Positions 27,449 to 35,949 of a DNA stretch of 64,000 nucleotides are shown one piece after another. Every line of letters begins with the position of its first letter. The first letter of the stretch is position 1. The stretch lies in contig NZ_JACKZS010000015.1 in assembly GCF_014222285.1 (NCBI RefSeq), positions 1 to 64,000 on the forward strand, read 5' to 3'. Origin of the DNA: Nostoc sp. UCD121. GTDB lineage: Bacteria > Cyanobacteriota > Cyanobacteriia > Cyanobacteriales > Nostocaceae. The notes below the pieces were generated by a model, which was not told where the DNA came from, did not search any database, and worked only from the letters and a program-made list of their open reading frames with translations. Position numbers and translations under genes: made by a program.

Positions 27449-27829
27449 GTGGCACGGATTGCCGGAGTAGACCTTCCACGCGATAAGCGCGTTGAAATCG
27501 GTCTAACTTATATCTACGGAATTGGTTTATCACGCGCTCAAGAAATTATAGCGGCTACTGGTGTGAATCCAGACACCCGCGTTAAGGACTTAAGTGATGC
27601 CGATGTGACAGCCCTGCGAGGCGAAATAGAAAGCAACTATCAAGTTGAAGGCGACTTGCGGCGTTTGGAGTCTTTGAACATCAAGCGCTTAGTTGACATT
27701 GGTACTTATAGAGGTCGTCGTCATCGCATGGGCTTACCAGTCAGAGGACAAAGAACTCGCACTAATGCTAGAACCCGTCGAGGCAGAAGGCAGACAGTGG
27801 CTGGTAAGAAGAAGGCTCCAGGGAAATAA
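27449..27829 (+). CDS. rpsM: 30S ribosomal protein S13
   Basis: 126 residues from GTG 27449 with AGGGAGAG upstream. Head protein contacting P-site tRNA and L5. Family marks are [33 protein letters not shown] and [20 protein letters not shown]. rpsK follows after 54 nt. Confidence 0.97.
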   Translation: MARIAGVDLPRDKRVEIGLTYIYGIGLSRAQEIIAATGVNPDTRVKDLSDADVTALRGEIESNYQVEGDLRRLESLNIKRLVDIGTYRGRRHRMGLPVRGQRTRTNARTRRGRRQTVAGKKKAPGK

Positions 27830-27883
27830 ATTTGCAACGCTTGCTAATCAGAGCAAGTTTTACCTTAAATCAACTAAACAAGT

Positions 27884-28279
27884 ATGGCGAGACAACCAAC
27901 TAAAAAATCCGGGAGCAAGAAGCAGAAACGGAACGTACCAAGTGGGATGGCCTACATCCAGTCTACTTTCAACAATAGCATTGTCACCATTACCGATCAA
28001 AATGGAGATGTCATCTCCTGGGCTAGTGCTGGTTCTAGTGGTTTTAAGGGAGCAAAAAAGGGAACTCCCTTTGCAGCGCAAACTGCTGCTGAAAGTGCAG
28101 CCCGTAGAGCTATAGATCAAGGAATGCGCCAGATTGAGGTAATGGTCAGTGGGCCAGGAGCCGGTAGAGAAACCGCTATCCGGGCACTTCAAGGAGCAGG
28201 ACTGGAAATTACACTCATTCGGGATATTACCCCCATTCCTCACAATGGCTGCCGTCCACCCAAGCGCCGTCGAGTTTAA
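27884..28279 (+). CDS. rpsK: 30S ribosomal protein S11
   Basis: 131 residues (E. coli 129), platform protein near the E site. Marks are [40 protein letters not shown] and [18 protein letters not shown]. rpsD (S4), next in E. coli, is absent; rpoA follows after a 327-nt spacer. Confidence 0.97.
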
Positions 28280-28606
28280 ATACCAAGACTTGGGCATTGA
28301 GGACGAGAAGCTACAACCAAAGAAAGTAAAGTTACTTACAATGACCGCTTGGGCGGATAACGTGCAAACTGTCATTCGGTAAAAACTTGGGCGACCAAAA
28401 GCGAATCAGATTTTCCTGTAGGGAAAGCTGTTAAACTTCGGGAACCCAAAATATTATTAGCGCCTGAAAGCTCAATAGGAGCGTCAAACTATACCGTAAT
28501 TTCATACTAGTAGTTTGATAGACCTATAATCTACAGGACATAAATTCAATTCGGGAGGCAATTGATTTGTCTGCTAGCAGCACCTTAGAAAAAGGGAGGC
28601 TCATCC
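28280..28606 (+). promoter_or_regulatory. 327-nt rpsK-rpoA spacer with a possible internal promoter
   Basis: No gene is convincing here. A perfect TATAAT occurs at 28525-28530, 77 nt before rpoA, but the hexamer 17 bp upstream (TCATAC) is a poor -35. The unusual length for an otherwise compact cluster suggests an internal promoter or leader for rpoA; weak evidence. Confidence 0.3.
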
Positions 28607-29554
28607 GTGGCGCAGTTTCAGATTGAATGTGTAGAGTCGAATACTGAAGAAAGTCGGAACCATTACAGTAAATTTGTTCTGGAACCTCTAGAACGCGGTC
28701 AAGGAACAACGGTTGGCAACGCACTGCGGCGGGTTTTACTGTCTAACCTAGAAGGTACAGCAGTTACAGCAGTGCGGATTGCAGGCGTTTCACACGAGTT
28801 TGCCACAGTTCCGGGCGTGCGGGAAGATGTGCTGGAAATCCTCATGAGAATGAAGGAAGTTATCCTAAAGAACTATTCTTCGCAGCCCCAGATTGGGAGA
28901 TTACTTGTTAGTGGCCCAGCAACAATCACTGCGGCACATTTTGATTTGCCCAGTGAAGTAGAAGTCATCGATCAGACTCAGTATGTAGCCACCATCGCTG
29001 AAGGTGGAAAGCTGGAAATGGAATTTCGGATCGAGAAAGGCAAAGGCTATCGCACAGTAGAGCGAGGACGTGAGGAAGCCACATCGTTGGATTTTCTTCA
29101 AATCGACTCGATATTTATGCCGGTGCGAAAAGTCAACTACAGTGTTGAAGAATCTCGTGGGGAAGGCTTGATTCCAAAAGACCGACTACTGTTGGAAGTT
29201 TGGACAAATGGCAGTATTTCCCCTCAAGAAGCGCTATCTTCGGCCGCTGCAATCTTGGTAGATTTATTCAACCCGTTGAAAGACATCTCCCTAGAACCAA
29301 CAGACACAGGTTCGGATATTCCAGACGATCCAACTGCCCAGATACCCATCGAAGAGTTGCAACTTTCTGTGCGGGCATATAACTGTCTCAAACGGGCACA
29401 AGTTAACTCTGTGGCAGATTTGTTGGATTATACCCAAGAAGACCTCTTAGAAATTAAGAACTTTGGGCAGAAGTCAGCAGAAGAAGTCGTGGAAGCTTTG
29501 CAGCGACGCTTGGGCATCACCCTGCCAATGGAAAGAGGCTCTAAACACCCTTAA
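28607..29554 (+). CDS. rpoA: DNA-directed RNA polymerase subunit alpha
   Basis: 315 residues from GTG 28607, with AGGGAGGC upstream. The N-terminal dimerisation domain (LERGQGTTVGNALRRVLLSN) nucleates polymerase assembly. The C-terminal domain (residues about 245-310) has two helix-hairpin-helix elements, LKRAQVNSVADLLDYTQED and IKNFGQKSAEEVVEAL, for UP-element and activator contacts. Standard position between rpsK and rplQ. Confidence 0.97.
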   Translation: MAQFQIECVESNTEESRNHYSKFVLEPLERGQGTTVGNALRRVLLSNLEGTAVTAVRIAGVSHEFATVPGVREDVLEILMRMKEVILKNYSSQPQIGRLLVSGPATITAAHFDLPSEVEVIDQTQYVATIAEGGKLEMEFRIEKGKGYRTVERGREEATSLDFLQIDSIFMPVRKVNYSVEESRGEGLIPKDRLLLEVWTNGSISPQEALSSAAAILVDLFNPLKDISLEPTDTGSDIPDDPTAQIPIEELQLSVRAYNCLKRAQVNSVADLLDYTQEDLLEIKNFGQKSAEEVVEALQRRLGITLPMERGSKHP

Positions 29555-29586
29555 TAAAAACCGTTCATAACTCATAGTGCATAATT

Positions 29587-29937
29587 ATGCGTCACCGTTG
29601 TCGCGTCAAAAAACTCAGTAAACCAGCCGATCAACGCCGTGCTTTACTGCGATCGCTCGCCACCGAGCTGATCCGTCATGGTAAGATCACCACCACTTTA
29701 ATTAGAGCGAAAGTTCTAAGAAGTGAAGTGGAAAAAATGATTACCCTAGCCAAAAATGGCTCCTTGTCAGCACGTCGGGAAGCCCTTGGCTATATCTTCG
29801 ACAAACAACTGGTTCACGCTCTATTTGAGCAAGCTCCAACTCGATATGGCGATCGCCAGGGTGGTTATACCCGCATCCTGCGTACCGTACCGCGTCGGGG
29901 CGATAATGCAAAAATGGCAATAATTGAATTGGTTTAA
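29587..29937 (+). CDS. rplQ: 50S ribosomal protein L17
   Basis: 116 residues (E. coli 127), tunnel-exit protein. Marks are [36 protein letters not shown] and [20 protein letters not shown]. It follows rpoA by 32 nt. A heptad repeat starts at its stop. Confidence 0.96.
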   Translation: MRHRCRVKKLSKPADQRRALLRSLATELIRHGKITTTLIRAKVLRSEVEKMITLAKNGSLSARREALGYIFDKQLVHALFEQAPTRYGDRQGGYTRILRTVPRRGDNAKMAIIELV

Positions 29938-30020
29938 GTCATTTAGTCATTGGTCATTAGTCATTGGTCATTAGTGAATAACAAAGGACAAATGGCAAAA
30001 GACAAATGACAAAGGACAAA
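29938..30020. repeat. Inverted heptad repeat, rplQ-truA spacer
   Basis: GTCATTTAGTCATTGGTCATT and AGTCATTGGTCATTAG, answered by AACAAAGGACAAATGGC and GACAAATGACAAAGGAC. The right arm supplies an in-frame ATG at 30006 upstream of truA. Confidence 0.75.
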
Positions 30021-30026
30021 ATCTGT

Positions 30027-30875
30027 ATGTTAGAAAGCCACCAGCCTACACAAACTCATCGAGTAGCCTTGGTAATCCAATACCTGGGCACTCATTTTCA
30101 TGGCTGGCAAAGGCAAAAACAACAACGGACAGTCCAAGAAGAGATCGAAATTGCGATCGCTACTATTCTTGGGTATCATGTAACACTAAATGGTGCTGGG
30201 CGAACCGATTCTGGAGTTCATGCTGCTGCTCAAGTAGCCCATTTTGAAGCTACAGGTTTAATTCCGCCTCACAAGTGGGCAACAATCCTCAACAGCTACC
30301 TGCCGCCAGATATATTAATCAGGGCTTCAGCTAGTGTCGATAACCGTTGGCACGCTCGCTTTAGTGCAGCCTATCGACGGTATCGCTACACAATATATAC
30401 TGAAGATCGGCTTAACTTGTTTGTAAGACCCTTCAGTTGGCATTATTATTATGCACCCCTGGATGAATCTTTAATCCAAGCTGCCTTGAAACCTCTCTTG
30501 GGAAAGCATCACTTAGCTGCTTTTCACCGTGCAGGCTCAAAGCGCTCGCATTCCTGGGTAGAGGTGCAAGCAGCAGAGTGTCGTCGCAGTGGGCCATTTA
30601 TCCATATTGAAATACAGGCAGATGGATTTTTGTATGGCATGGTACGGCTGTTGGTAGGGATGCTGGTAGAAGTAGGTTCTGGACAACGAACACTTTCTAA
30701 CTTCACCGAACTCTGGAAAGAAGAACGCCGGGAAGAAGTGAAATATGCCGCACCGCCTCAAGGCTTGTGCTTGTTGCGAGTTGGCTATCCCGATTTTCCC
30801 TTTCCAAAAGAGATTTGGTACGACACCTTGCCAAAGTTCGTCACTAGTCAAGAGTCATTAGTCATTGGTTCTTAA
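30027..30875 (+). CDS. truA: tRNA pseudouridine(38-40) synthase
   Basis: 282 residues from ATG 30027; the upstream ATG 30006 lies in a repeat. It modifies the tRNA anticodon stem-loop. The catalytic Asp61 is in GAGRTDSGVHA, and RYRYTIY, HHLAAFHRAGSK and GFLYGMVRLLVG follow. The last about 12 residues (VTSQESLVIGS) are encoded by TCATTAGTCATTGG repeat sequence, so the repeat has run into the reading frame and replaced the original stop. Core enzyme looks intact. Confidence 0.95.
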   Translation: MLESHQPTQTHRVALVIQYLGTHFHGWQRQKQQRTVQEEIEIAIATILGYHVTLNGAGRTDSGVHAAAQVAHFEATGLIPPHKWATILNSYLPPDILIRASASVDNRWHARFSAAYRRYRYTIYTEDRLNLFVRPFSWHYYYAPLDESLIQAALKPLLGKHHLAAFHRAGSKRSHSWVEVQAAECRRSGPFIHIEIQADGFLYGMVRLLVGMLVEVGSGQRTLSNFTELWKEERREEVKYAAPPQGLCLLRVGYPDFPFPKEIWYDTLPKFVTSQESLVIGS

Positions 30876-30940
30876 TAACTACGAATGACAAAAGACAAAT
30901 GACTAATGACAAATTAAAAATGACAAAGGACAAATGACAA
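30843..30940. repeat. Inverted heptad repeat, truA end and truA-rplM spacer
   Basis: TAGTCAAGAGTCATTAGTCA inside the 3' end of truA, answered by AATGACAAAAGACAAATGAC and several ACAAATGAC units. The final AAATGACAA contains the rplM ATG. Confidence 0.8.
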
Positions 30941-31402
30941 ATGACAACAGTTAAAACATACCTTCCTTCTCAAGCAACCCTTGAGCGTGAGTGGTACATA
31001 GTAGATGCCACCGATAAACGTCTCGGTCGCCTCGCCAGCGAAGTCGCCCAGGTTTTAAGAGGTAAAAAGAAACCCGAATATACACCTCATCTAGATACAG
31101 GTGACTTTGTAATCATCATCAATGCCGAAAAAGTAGCAGTCACAGGCAAAAAGCGCACTCAAAAGCTTTACCGTCGCCATTCTGGTCGCCCTGGTGGGAT
31201 GAAAACAGAAACTTTCGCTAAACTGCAAGACCGCATACCAGAGCGGATTTTAGAACAAGCTGTTAAAGGTATGCTACCTAAAAATAGCCTGGGTAAGCAG
31301 TTGTTCACCAAGCTTAAAGTTTACGCTGGGCCTACGCATCCCCATGATGCTCAAAAACCTAAAGAACTAAAAGTTAGTACAATTCCTGGAGAAGAAAATT
31401 AA
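30941..31402 (+). CDS. rplM: 50S ribosomal protein L13
   Basis: 153 residues (E. coli 142), early 23S assembly protein. Marks are [40 protein letters not shown] and [19 protein letters not shown]. The ATG sits in the last unit of the spacer repeat. The TAATG junction overlaps rpsI by one base, the universal L13-S9 coupling. Confidence 0.96.
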   Translation: MTTVKTYLPSQATLEREWYIVDATDKRLGRLASEVAQVLRGKKKPEYTPHLDTGDFVIIINAEKVAVTGKKRTQKLYRRHSGRPGGMKTETFAKLQDRIPERILEQAVKGMLPKNSLGKQLFTKLKVYAGPTHPHDAQKPKELKVSTIPGEEN

Positions 31403-31818
31403 TGGTAGTAGCAGATGCTAATAGCGGTCGCGCCGTATACTGGGGTACTGGTCGTCGTAAGAACGCAGTAGCACGGGTACGCTTGGTTCCAGGCACAGGT
31501 CAACTGACTGTGAACGGTAAAGATGGAAACTTGTATTTCCAATTTAACCCCAACTATCTGGGAGTCATTAAAGCACCCCTGGAAACTCTGGGATTAGAAA
31601 ACGAATATGACATTTTGGTAAAAGCAGAAGGCGGCGGCTTGACCGGACAGGCTGATTCTGTTCGTTTGGGAGTTGCTCGTGCTTTATGTCAACTAGACCC
31701 AGACAACCGCCCACCTTTGAAAACCGAAGGTTATTTGACTCGCGATCCGAGAGCAAAAGAGCGGAAGAAATATGGTTTACATAAAGCTCGGAAAGCACCT
31801 CAGTACTCTAAGCGTTAG
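31402..31818 (+). CDS. rpsI: 30S ribosomal protein S9
   Basis: 138 residues (E. coli 130), with the C-terminal tail [13 protein letters not shown] reaching P-site tRNA. Marks are [19 protein letters not shown] and [20 protein letters not shown]. Translation is coupled to rplM. Confidence 0.97.
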   Translation: MVVADANSGRAVYWGTGRRKNAVARVRLVPGTGQLTVNGKDGNLYFQFNPNYLGVIKAPLETLGLENEYDILVKAEGGGLTGQADSVRLGVARALCQLDPDNRPPLKTEGYLTRDPRAKERKKYGLHKARKAPQYSKR

Positions 31819-31920
31819 GGAATTGGGCATGGGGCACCCCTTCGACTTCTCTGCGAGACGCTACGCGAACGCTCAGGGCAAGTGGGCATGGGGCATCTCC
31901 CCAGTCCCTACTCCCTAGCT
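31819..31920. repeat. Interspersed repeat, rpsI-rpmE spacer
   Basis: GGGCATGGGGCACCCC, then CTCTGCGAGACGCTACGCG with AACGCTC, then GGGCATGGGGCATCTCCCC. The GAGACGCTACGCGAACGCTC element is a common Nostoc interspersed repeat, here nested between two G-rich spacer units. Confidence 0.6.
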
Positions 31921-31972
31921 GCAATTGAACGCTGAAAGTTATAATTTATATAGATTCATCACAAAAAGAACA

Positions 31973-32215
31973 ATGGCTAAAGCTGATATTCACCCCAAGT
32001 GGTATCCAGATGCTAAAGTTTACTGCAACGGTCAAGTTGTTATGACCATTGGCTCTACCAAGCCAGAATTGCATGTAGATGTTTGGTCTGGAAATCACCC
32101 ATTTTACACCGGTACTCAGAAGATTATTGACACTGAGGGTCGAGTAGAGCGCTTCCTCCGCAAGTACGGTATGAGCAGCACTCAAACATCTGACGACGAT
32201 CAAAACAAAAAGTAG
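31973..32215 (+). CDS. rpmE: 50S ribosomal protein L31, zinc-free form
   Basis: 80 residues from ATG 31973; the frame opens at 31925, but MAKADIHPKWYPDAKVYCNG is the family start. L31 bridges the subunits. Only one cysteine (Cys18) remains of the four zinc ligands found in C+ forms, so this protein probably does not bind zinc, unlike L36 in the same cluster. A stem (32239-32260) followed by ATTTTCATTT lies 24 nt downstream. Confidence 0.93.
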   Translation: MAKADIHPKWYPDAKVYCNGQVVMTIGSTKPELHVDVWSGNHPFYTGTQKIIDTEGRVERFLRKYGMSSTQTSDDDQNKK

Positions 32216-32238
32216 CGAGTTGGCTCTGCTGTTAACGA

Positions 32239-32270
32239 CGGCCCTGCATCAGCTGGGTCGATTTTCATTT
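32239..32270 (+). terminator. Possible terminator after rpmE
   Basis: CGGCCC (32239-32244) pairs with GGGTCG (32255-32260), including one G-U, followed by ATTTTCATTT. Short stem and broken T-run, so weak. Confidence 0.35.
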
Positions 32271-32319
32271 ATATGCTCGAGCCAATTTGTTATTTTTTTA
32301 AGGAGCGATCGCACTCGTC

Positions 32320-33417
32320 ATGGCTGAATCATACTTACTGGACAAACTAAAATCCGTTGAACAAACCTTTAATGAATTAACCCGTCGTCTTGGCGACCCC
32401 GATACCGCTAGCAATCCTGATGAGTATCAAGAAATTGCTAAGTCTCGTTCTTCTTTGGAAGAGGTCGTTGATACCTATGAAATTTGGAAAACAGCCCAAG
32501 AAGACTTGATCGGAGCGCGTCAGGTTTACAAAGAATCTGCAAGTGACCCAGAGTTGCAAGAAATGGCATCACTGGAAGTAAAAGAACTTGAAGAAAAAAT
32601 AGAACATTTAGAGTCTCGCTTGAAGGTCTTACTGCTACCACGCGACCCCAATGATGAAAAGAATATCATGTTGGAAATTCGCGCTGGCACAGGTGGCGAT
32701 GAAGCAAGCATTTGGGCTGGCGATTTGATGCAGATGTACACCCGCTATGCCCAGACTCAAGGTTGGAAAGTTTCTCTAGTGAGCGAATCTCGCGGAGAAA
32801 TGGGTGGCTGGAAAGAGGTCATTCTCGAAATTAAAGGTAATGATGTTTATAGCCAGCTAAAGTTTGAAGCTGGAGTGCATCGTGTGCAGCGCGTGCCGGC
32901 AACCGAATCTGGGGGACGGGTTCATACTTCCACAGCTACCGTGGCGATTATGCCAGAGGTCGATGATGTGGAAATTCACATTGACCCGAAAGATATTGAA
33001 ATGACCACAGCCCGTTCTGGTGGTGCTGGTGGACAAAACGTCAACAAGGTGGAAACAGCGGTTGACTTGATGCACAAACCAACGGGAATACGCATTTTCT
33101 GTACAGAAGAACGCAGCCAGTTGCAAAACAAAGAACGGGCGATGCAAATTCTGCGGGCGAAGTTGTATGACATCAAGTTAGGCGAACAACAAGCAGCTGT
33201 AACTTCCATGCGGCGATCGCAAGTTGGTACTGGATCGCGATCGGAAAAAATTCGCACCTATAATTATAAAGATAACCGCGCTACCGATCATCGGTTAGGT
33301 CAGAATTATTCCCTTACCCCTGTTTTGGATGGTGATTTAGAGACACTTATCCAATCTTGTATATCTCTAGACCAACAGGAACGGCTGGCGGAGTTAGCGA
33401 CTTCTGCCGCTAACTAA
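32320..33417 (+). CDS. prfA: Peptide chain release factor 1
   Basis: 365 residues (E. coli 360). RF1 reads UAA and UAG. The PAT tripeptide is at residues 193-195 ([10 protein letters not shown]), and the catalytic GGQ at 237-239 ([13 protein letters not shown]). AAGGAG precedes the start, with a HIP1 palindrome between them. It is the last gene of the cluster and is convergent with a hypothetical gene 10 nt away. Confidence 0.97.
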   Translation: MAESYLLDKLKSVEQTFNELTRRLGDPDTASNPDEYQEIAKSRSSLEEVVDTYEIWKTAQEDLIGARQVYKESASDPELQEMASLEVKELEEKIEHLESRLKVLLLPRDPNDEKNIMLEIRAGTGGDEASIWAGDLMQMYTRYAQTQGWKVSLVSESRGEMGGWKEVILEIKGNDVYSQLKFEAGVHRVQRVPATESGGRVHTSTATVAIMPEVDDVEIHIDPKDIEMTTARSGGAGGQNVNKVETAVDLMHKPTGIRIFCTEERSQLQNKERAMQILRAKLYDIKLGEQQAAVTSMRRSQVGTGSRSEKIRTYNYKDNRATDHRLGQNYSLTPVLDGDLETLIQSCISLDQQERLAELATSAAN

Positions 33418-33426
33418 TTTTTGCTG

Positions 33427-33873
33427 TTAAATATCCTGTAAAACCACTTGTTGTACTGTTGCTTTTAACACAGACAGGTGGTTTTCTAATATCGCGTGGA
33501 GTATATCTTCTATTTCACTGGGATAATGATAATAGGCAAATTCGTACTTCATAAGGTAATTTAACTTTGCCCATTCCTTCAGAGTTTCACAGGTATAAAT
33601 TAGCTTTTCCACTTCTTCTTGCCAACGTGCAAAAATCCGGTAGCTAAAAAAGCTGCTGCATATATTGCCTTTTGCATCCCAGTAGGAAATACACACTTGA
33701 TGCTTCAGAAGGTGGATTTTTTTGATTTGCTTAACATCGTAGCCTTTAACTTTTAAAGCTTCTTGGGTTTCTGCTTCAGAAATGTTCCACTGTTCTGGTT
33801 TAATTTTATTAGTGGCTATAAAGTTTTTACCTTTGCGGCGATATTGGTTAATTTTGCGTGGCTTGCGAAACAT
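33427..33873 (-). CDS. Hypothetical protein
   Basis: 148 residues, soluble, basic at the N-terminus (MFRKPRKINQYRRKGKNF) and rich in aromatic residues (FFSYRIFARW, YEFAYYHYPSEIED). No family or motif is recognised. The sequence has normal amino-acid balance and is uninterrupted, convergent with prfA. It opens a small accessory region that extends to about 37.3 kb. Confidence 0.6.
   Translation of the reverse strand: MFRKPRKINQYRRKGKNFIATNKIKPEQWNISEAETQEALKVKGYDVKQIKKIHLLKHQVCISYWDAKGNICSSFFSYRIFARWQEEVEKLIYTCETLKEWAKLNYLMKYEFAYYHYPSEIEDILHAILENHLSVLKATVQQVVLQDI
33440..33485. terminator. Possible bidirectional terminator stem
   Basis: AAAACCACTTGT (33440-33451) pairs with ACAGGTGGTTTT (33474-33485) with one T-G. 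It lies between convergent genes, within the 3' end of the hypothetical CDS. The 22-nt loop weakens the call. Confidence 0.3.
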
Positions 33874-34053
33874 GATGCACCTTCGATATTATTTCTTCGC
33901 AGCAAAGTCTCGCTACTAGCACAAGCGCCGTAGCAAACTAAGTTTTTTGGGTTGGTTAAAGATAGATGGGTTATTCTACTAGCTTGATGCCTGTAGTTGC
34001 CGATTTACAACCAGAGATATAGTGTAGTACTAAAACACAAGGCTGTCAATATA

Positions 34054-34091
34054 AAAGTAAACTTGTATTATTGAAAGTAAACTTGTAAATA
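34054..34091 (+). promoter_or_regulatory. Promoter with twin operator-like repeats for the XRE gene
   Basis: AAAGTAAACTTGTA occurs at 34054-34067 and 34074-34087, exactly 20 bp apart; each contains the small palindrome AAGT-AA-ACTT. They overlap a plausible promoter, TTGTAT (34063-34068), 17 bp, TAAATA (34086-34091). The gene starts at 34114. This is the layout of an autorepressed phage-type regulator. Confidence 0.5.
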
Positions 34092-34113
34092 CAGTTGGCT
34101 AGCTATATAAGCA

Positions 34114-34476
34114 GTGAAGATCGAAAGCAAACAAAAACTGATTGAAATCATTAAACTAGCTCGCGGTTCAATGAGTCAGCGAGCATTTGGTAAGCTTTTG
34201 GGGGTATCTGCTACTGCTGTTCAGATGTGGGAAAAAGGTGTGAAGGTTCCAGATACAGAAAATTTGGCTCGAATCGCATCGAAAGCAGGCTACACAATGG
34301 AAGAGTTAATCAGCTGCATAGATGGCAAGCCAATTCCAGAAACTTCAGATTTGAGTCTGATTCTGAGACAAATCCAACACATGCCTTTGGCTCAAGTGGC
34401 TCAAATTGTCCAAGCTGCGGCGGATAGATTGGCGGCTGTGGCTGAAGCATCTGGGGATGAAGCGAAGGCAAGTTGA
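34114..34476 (+). CDS. XRE-family helix-turn-helix regulator
   Basis: 120 residues from GTG 34114. Residues about 6-62 are a Cro/C1-type HTH: GSMSQRAFGKLLGVSATAVQ, MWEKGVKVPDTENLARIASK. The C-terminal half is a Gln/Ala-rich helix (LAQVAQIVQAAADRLAAVAE) likely used for dimerisation. Twin operator-like repeats overlap its promoter. No toxin gene is directly next to it, so its targets other than itself are unknown. Confidence 0.8.
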   Translation: MKIESKQKLIEIIKLARGSMSQRAFGKLLGVSATAVQMWEKGVKVPDTENLARIASKAGYTMEELISCIDGKPIPETSDLSLILRQIQHMPLAQVAQIVQAAADRLAAVAEASGDEAKAS

Positions 34477-34486
34477 ATATTAAAAT

Positions 34487-34518
34487 AATTCGTAATTCGT
34501 AATTCGTAATTCGTAATT
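34487..34518. repeat. AATTCGT tandem repeat, 4.5 copies
   Basis: Four perfect AATTCGT units from 34487 to 34514 plus AATT. It follows the XRE gene. A 7-bp period matches the other spacer repeats; two related units occur at 57500-57516. Confidence 0.85.
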
Positions 34519-34566
34519 AAGTTTTTTTAACTAGCTCGTGGTTTCTTGCTGTCAAGATTCAACTCT

Positions 34567-34812
34567 ATGGACAAACCTTTTTTGTATAACCAAGACTTCT
34601 ATGGCTGGACGCAGCAGTAGGCTAAAGCGTTAGAGCAGAGGCTAGTTATGGAATTAGACTGGCAGCACCTGCAAAAGGAAATTCAAGCTTTGGGGAGACA
34701 GGAATATCGGGAACTCGTGAGTCGTCTGAGTGTATTACTTGGTCATTTCTTGAAGTGGGAGTATCAACCCGAACAACGCTCTCATTTTCTGCATTATAAG
34801 TTTTTAGTTTAA
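34567..34812 (+). pseudogene. DUF29 family pseudogene
   Basis: From ATG 34567 the frame reads MDKPFLYNQDFYGWTQQ, then an in-frame TAG (34618-34620), then AKALEQRLVMELDWQHLQKE, ALGRQEYRELVSRLSVLLGH, FLKWEYQPEQRS, and ends at TAA 34810-34812. This is the DUF29 pattern (YxxDFYxWT, then LDWxxLxxEIxxLG, then HLLKWxYQPE). It stops after about 80 codons where the family has about 140-150. So there are two lesions: an internal stop and loss of the C-terminal half. DUF29 genes are numerous in Nostoc and often decay. Confidence 0.8.
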
Positions 34813-34882
34813 TACAGAATCGACTATTGAGCCTTGTCAGTTCGCCACACATAACCGCTCAAAGCCACTGTTGGAATTAGTT

Positions 34883-35593
34883 ATGCTCAGAAAAATTGAT
34901 AAGAATATTTGGATCGCCGAGCAACCGTTAAGGTATTTTGGATTGAGTGTCGGTACAAAAATGACGGTAATTCGTTTCAATAATGGTGAATTAGCTGTTA
35001 TCTCTCCGATCCAAGTTGATGATGAAACTACTGAGCAACTCAATGAGCTTGGAAATGTTAAGTATATTATTGCCCCAAATCTTTTTCACTATCTGTTCTT
35101 ATCTAACTTTAAGGCTCTCTATCCTCAAGCAAAGGTCTATGCTGTATCGGCATTGAAGGCTAAAAGACCTGAGGTATCTATTGATCAAGCATTAGAGGAT
35201 AATGGCGAAAATCTTTTAGGCGAACTTGAATGTTTATTATTTGAAGGCTTCAAAACCTTTCTTCCAAGTGGAGCATTACCTTTAAATGAGTACATTTTTT
35301 TTCATCCTGAAAGTCAAACTTTAGTTTTGACAGACACAGCTTTTTACTTTGATGAAAGTTTCCCAATGACAACAAAATTAGTATCCAAAATAATGGGAGG
35401 GTATAAGAAACTTAGACCATCATTGTTAGAACAGTTGGCTACTCAAGAAAAGCAGAAGGTTAAAAAATCAGTTCAAAAGGTACTGCAATGGGACTTTAGA
35501 AGAGTTATTGTGGCTCATGGCAGCATTGTAGAGCATGATGCGAAGAAGCAGTTTAAAGAAGGGTACGAGTGGTTTTTAGGGGAATCTCTTTAA
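34883..35593 (+). CDS. DUF4336 domain protein, metallo-beta-lactamase-like
   Basis: 236 residues from ATG 34883 (a TTG at 34871 is the alternative). It begins MLRKIDKNIWIAEQPLRYFG and contains VKYIIAPNLFHYLFLSNF, LVLTDTAFYFDES and RVIVAHGSIVEHD, the outline of DUF4336, a degenerate metallo-hydrolase fold that lacks the full HxHxDH motif. Function unknown. It is flanked by a DUF29 pseudogene and a repeat. Confidence 0.75.
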   Translation: MLRKIDKNIWIAEQPLRYFGLSVGTKMTVIRFNNGELAVISPIQVDDETTEQLNELGNVKYIIAPNLFHYLFLSNFKALYPQAKVYAVSALKAKRPEVSIDQALEDNGENLLGELECLLFEGFKTFLPSGALPLNEYIFFHPESQTLVLTDTAFYFDESFPMTTKLVSKIMGGYKKLRPSLLEQLATQEKQKVKKSVQKVLQWDFRRVIVAHGSIVEHDAKKQFKEGYEWFLGESL

Positions 35594-35904
35594 AACCACG
35601 CACCACCACAGCTTTGAGGCAGCTTTGAGGGAGATAGCTTGGGAGCATCCCAATTTTGCCAAAAGACATAGGACTGGTGACTGGTACAGAAACTCTCTAG
35701 AAACCTCTTTCCTTTGCGTTCTTCTCTGACGAGACGCTGCGCGAATGCGTCCTTTGCGGTTCGTTATTTCATTCTCCGCCTAAGTTCAAATACCCTATAA
35801 AGATAAAATTGCATATTTGAGATGCTCGCGATAGTTTCAGCACAAGGTAGCCTCACATAGATTTGGTATTAGACCAAATAGAACTACTGGCAGTTAAGGA
35901 ATAA
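35594..35904. repeat. Gap with interspersed repeat
   Basis: No gene is seen. AACCTCTTTCCTTTGCGTTC, GAGACGCTGCGCGAATGCG and CCTTTGCGGTTCGTT (35700-35767) are pieces of the same interspersed repeat as at 61700-61770. Confidence 0.5.
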
Positions 35905-35949
35905 ATGGTTTTAAAATGGTGCAATCTTAAAATATTTAGGGGTGCAGCT

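Noticed and set aside
15913-30940. CRISPR-like arrays from the regularly spaced heptad repeats
   Set aside because: Repeat units are 7-9 bp with no 30-40-bp unique spacers, and no cas genes are present.
32976-33257. Reverse-strand frames inside prfA
   Set aside because: They are antisense shadows of a fully conserved RF1 coding sequence.
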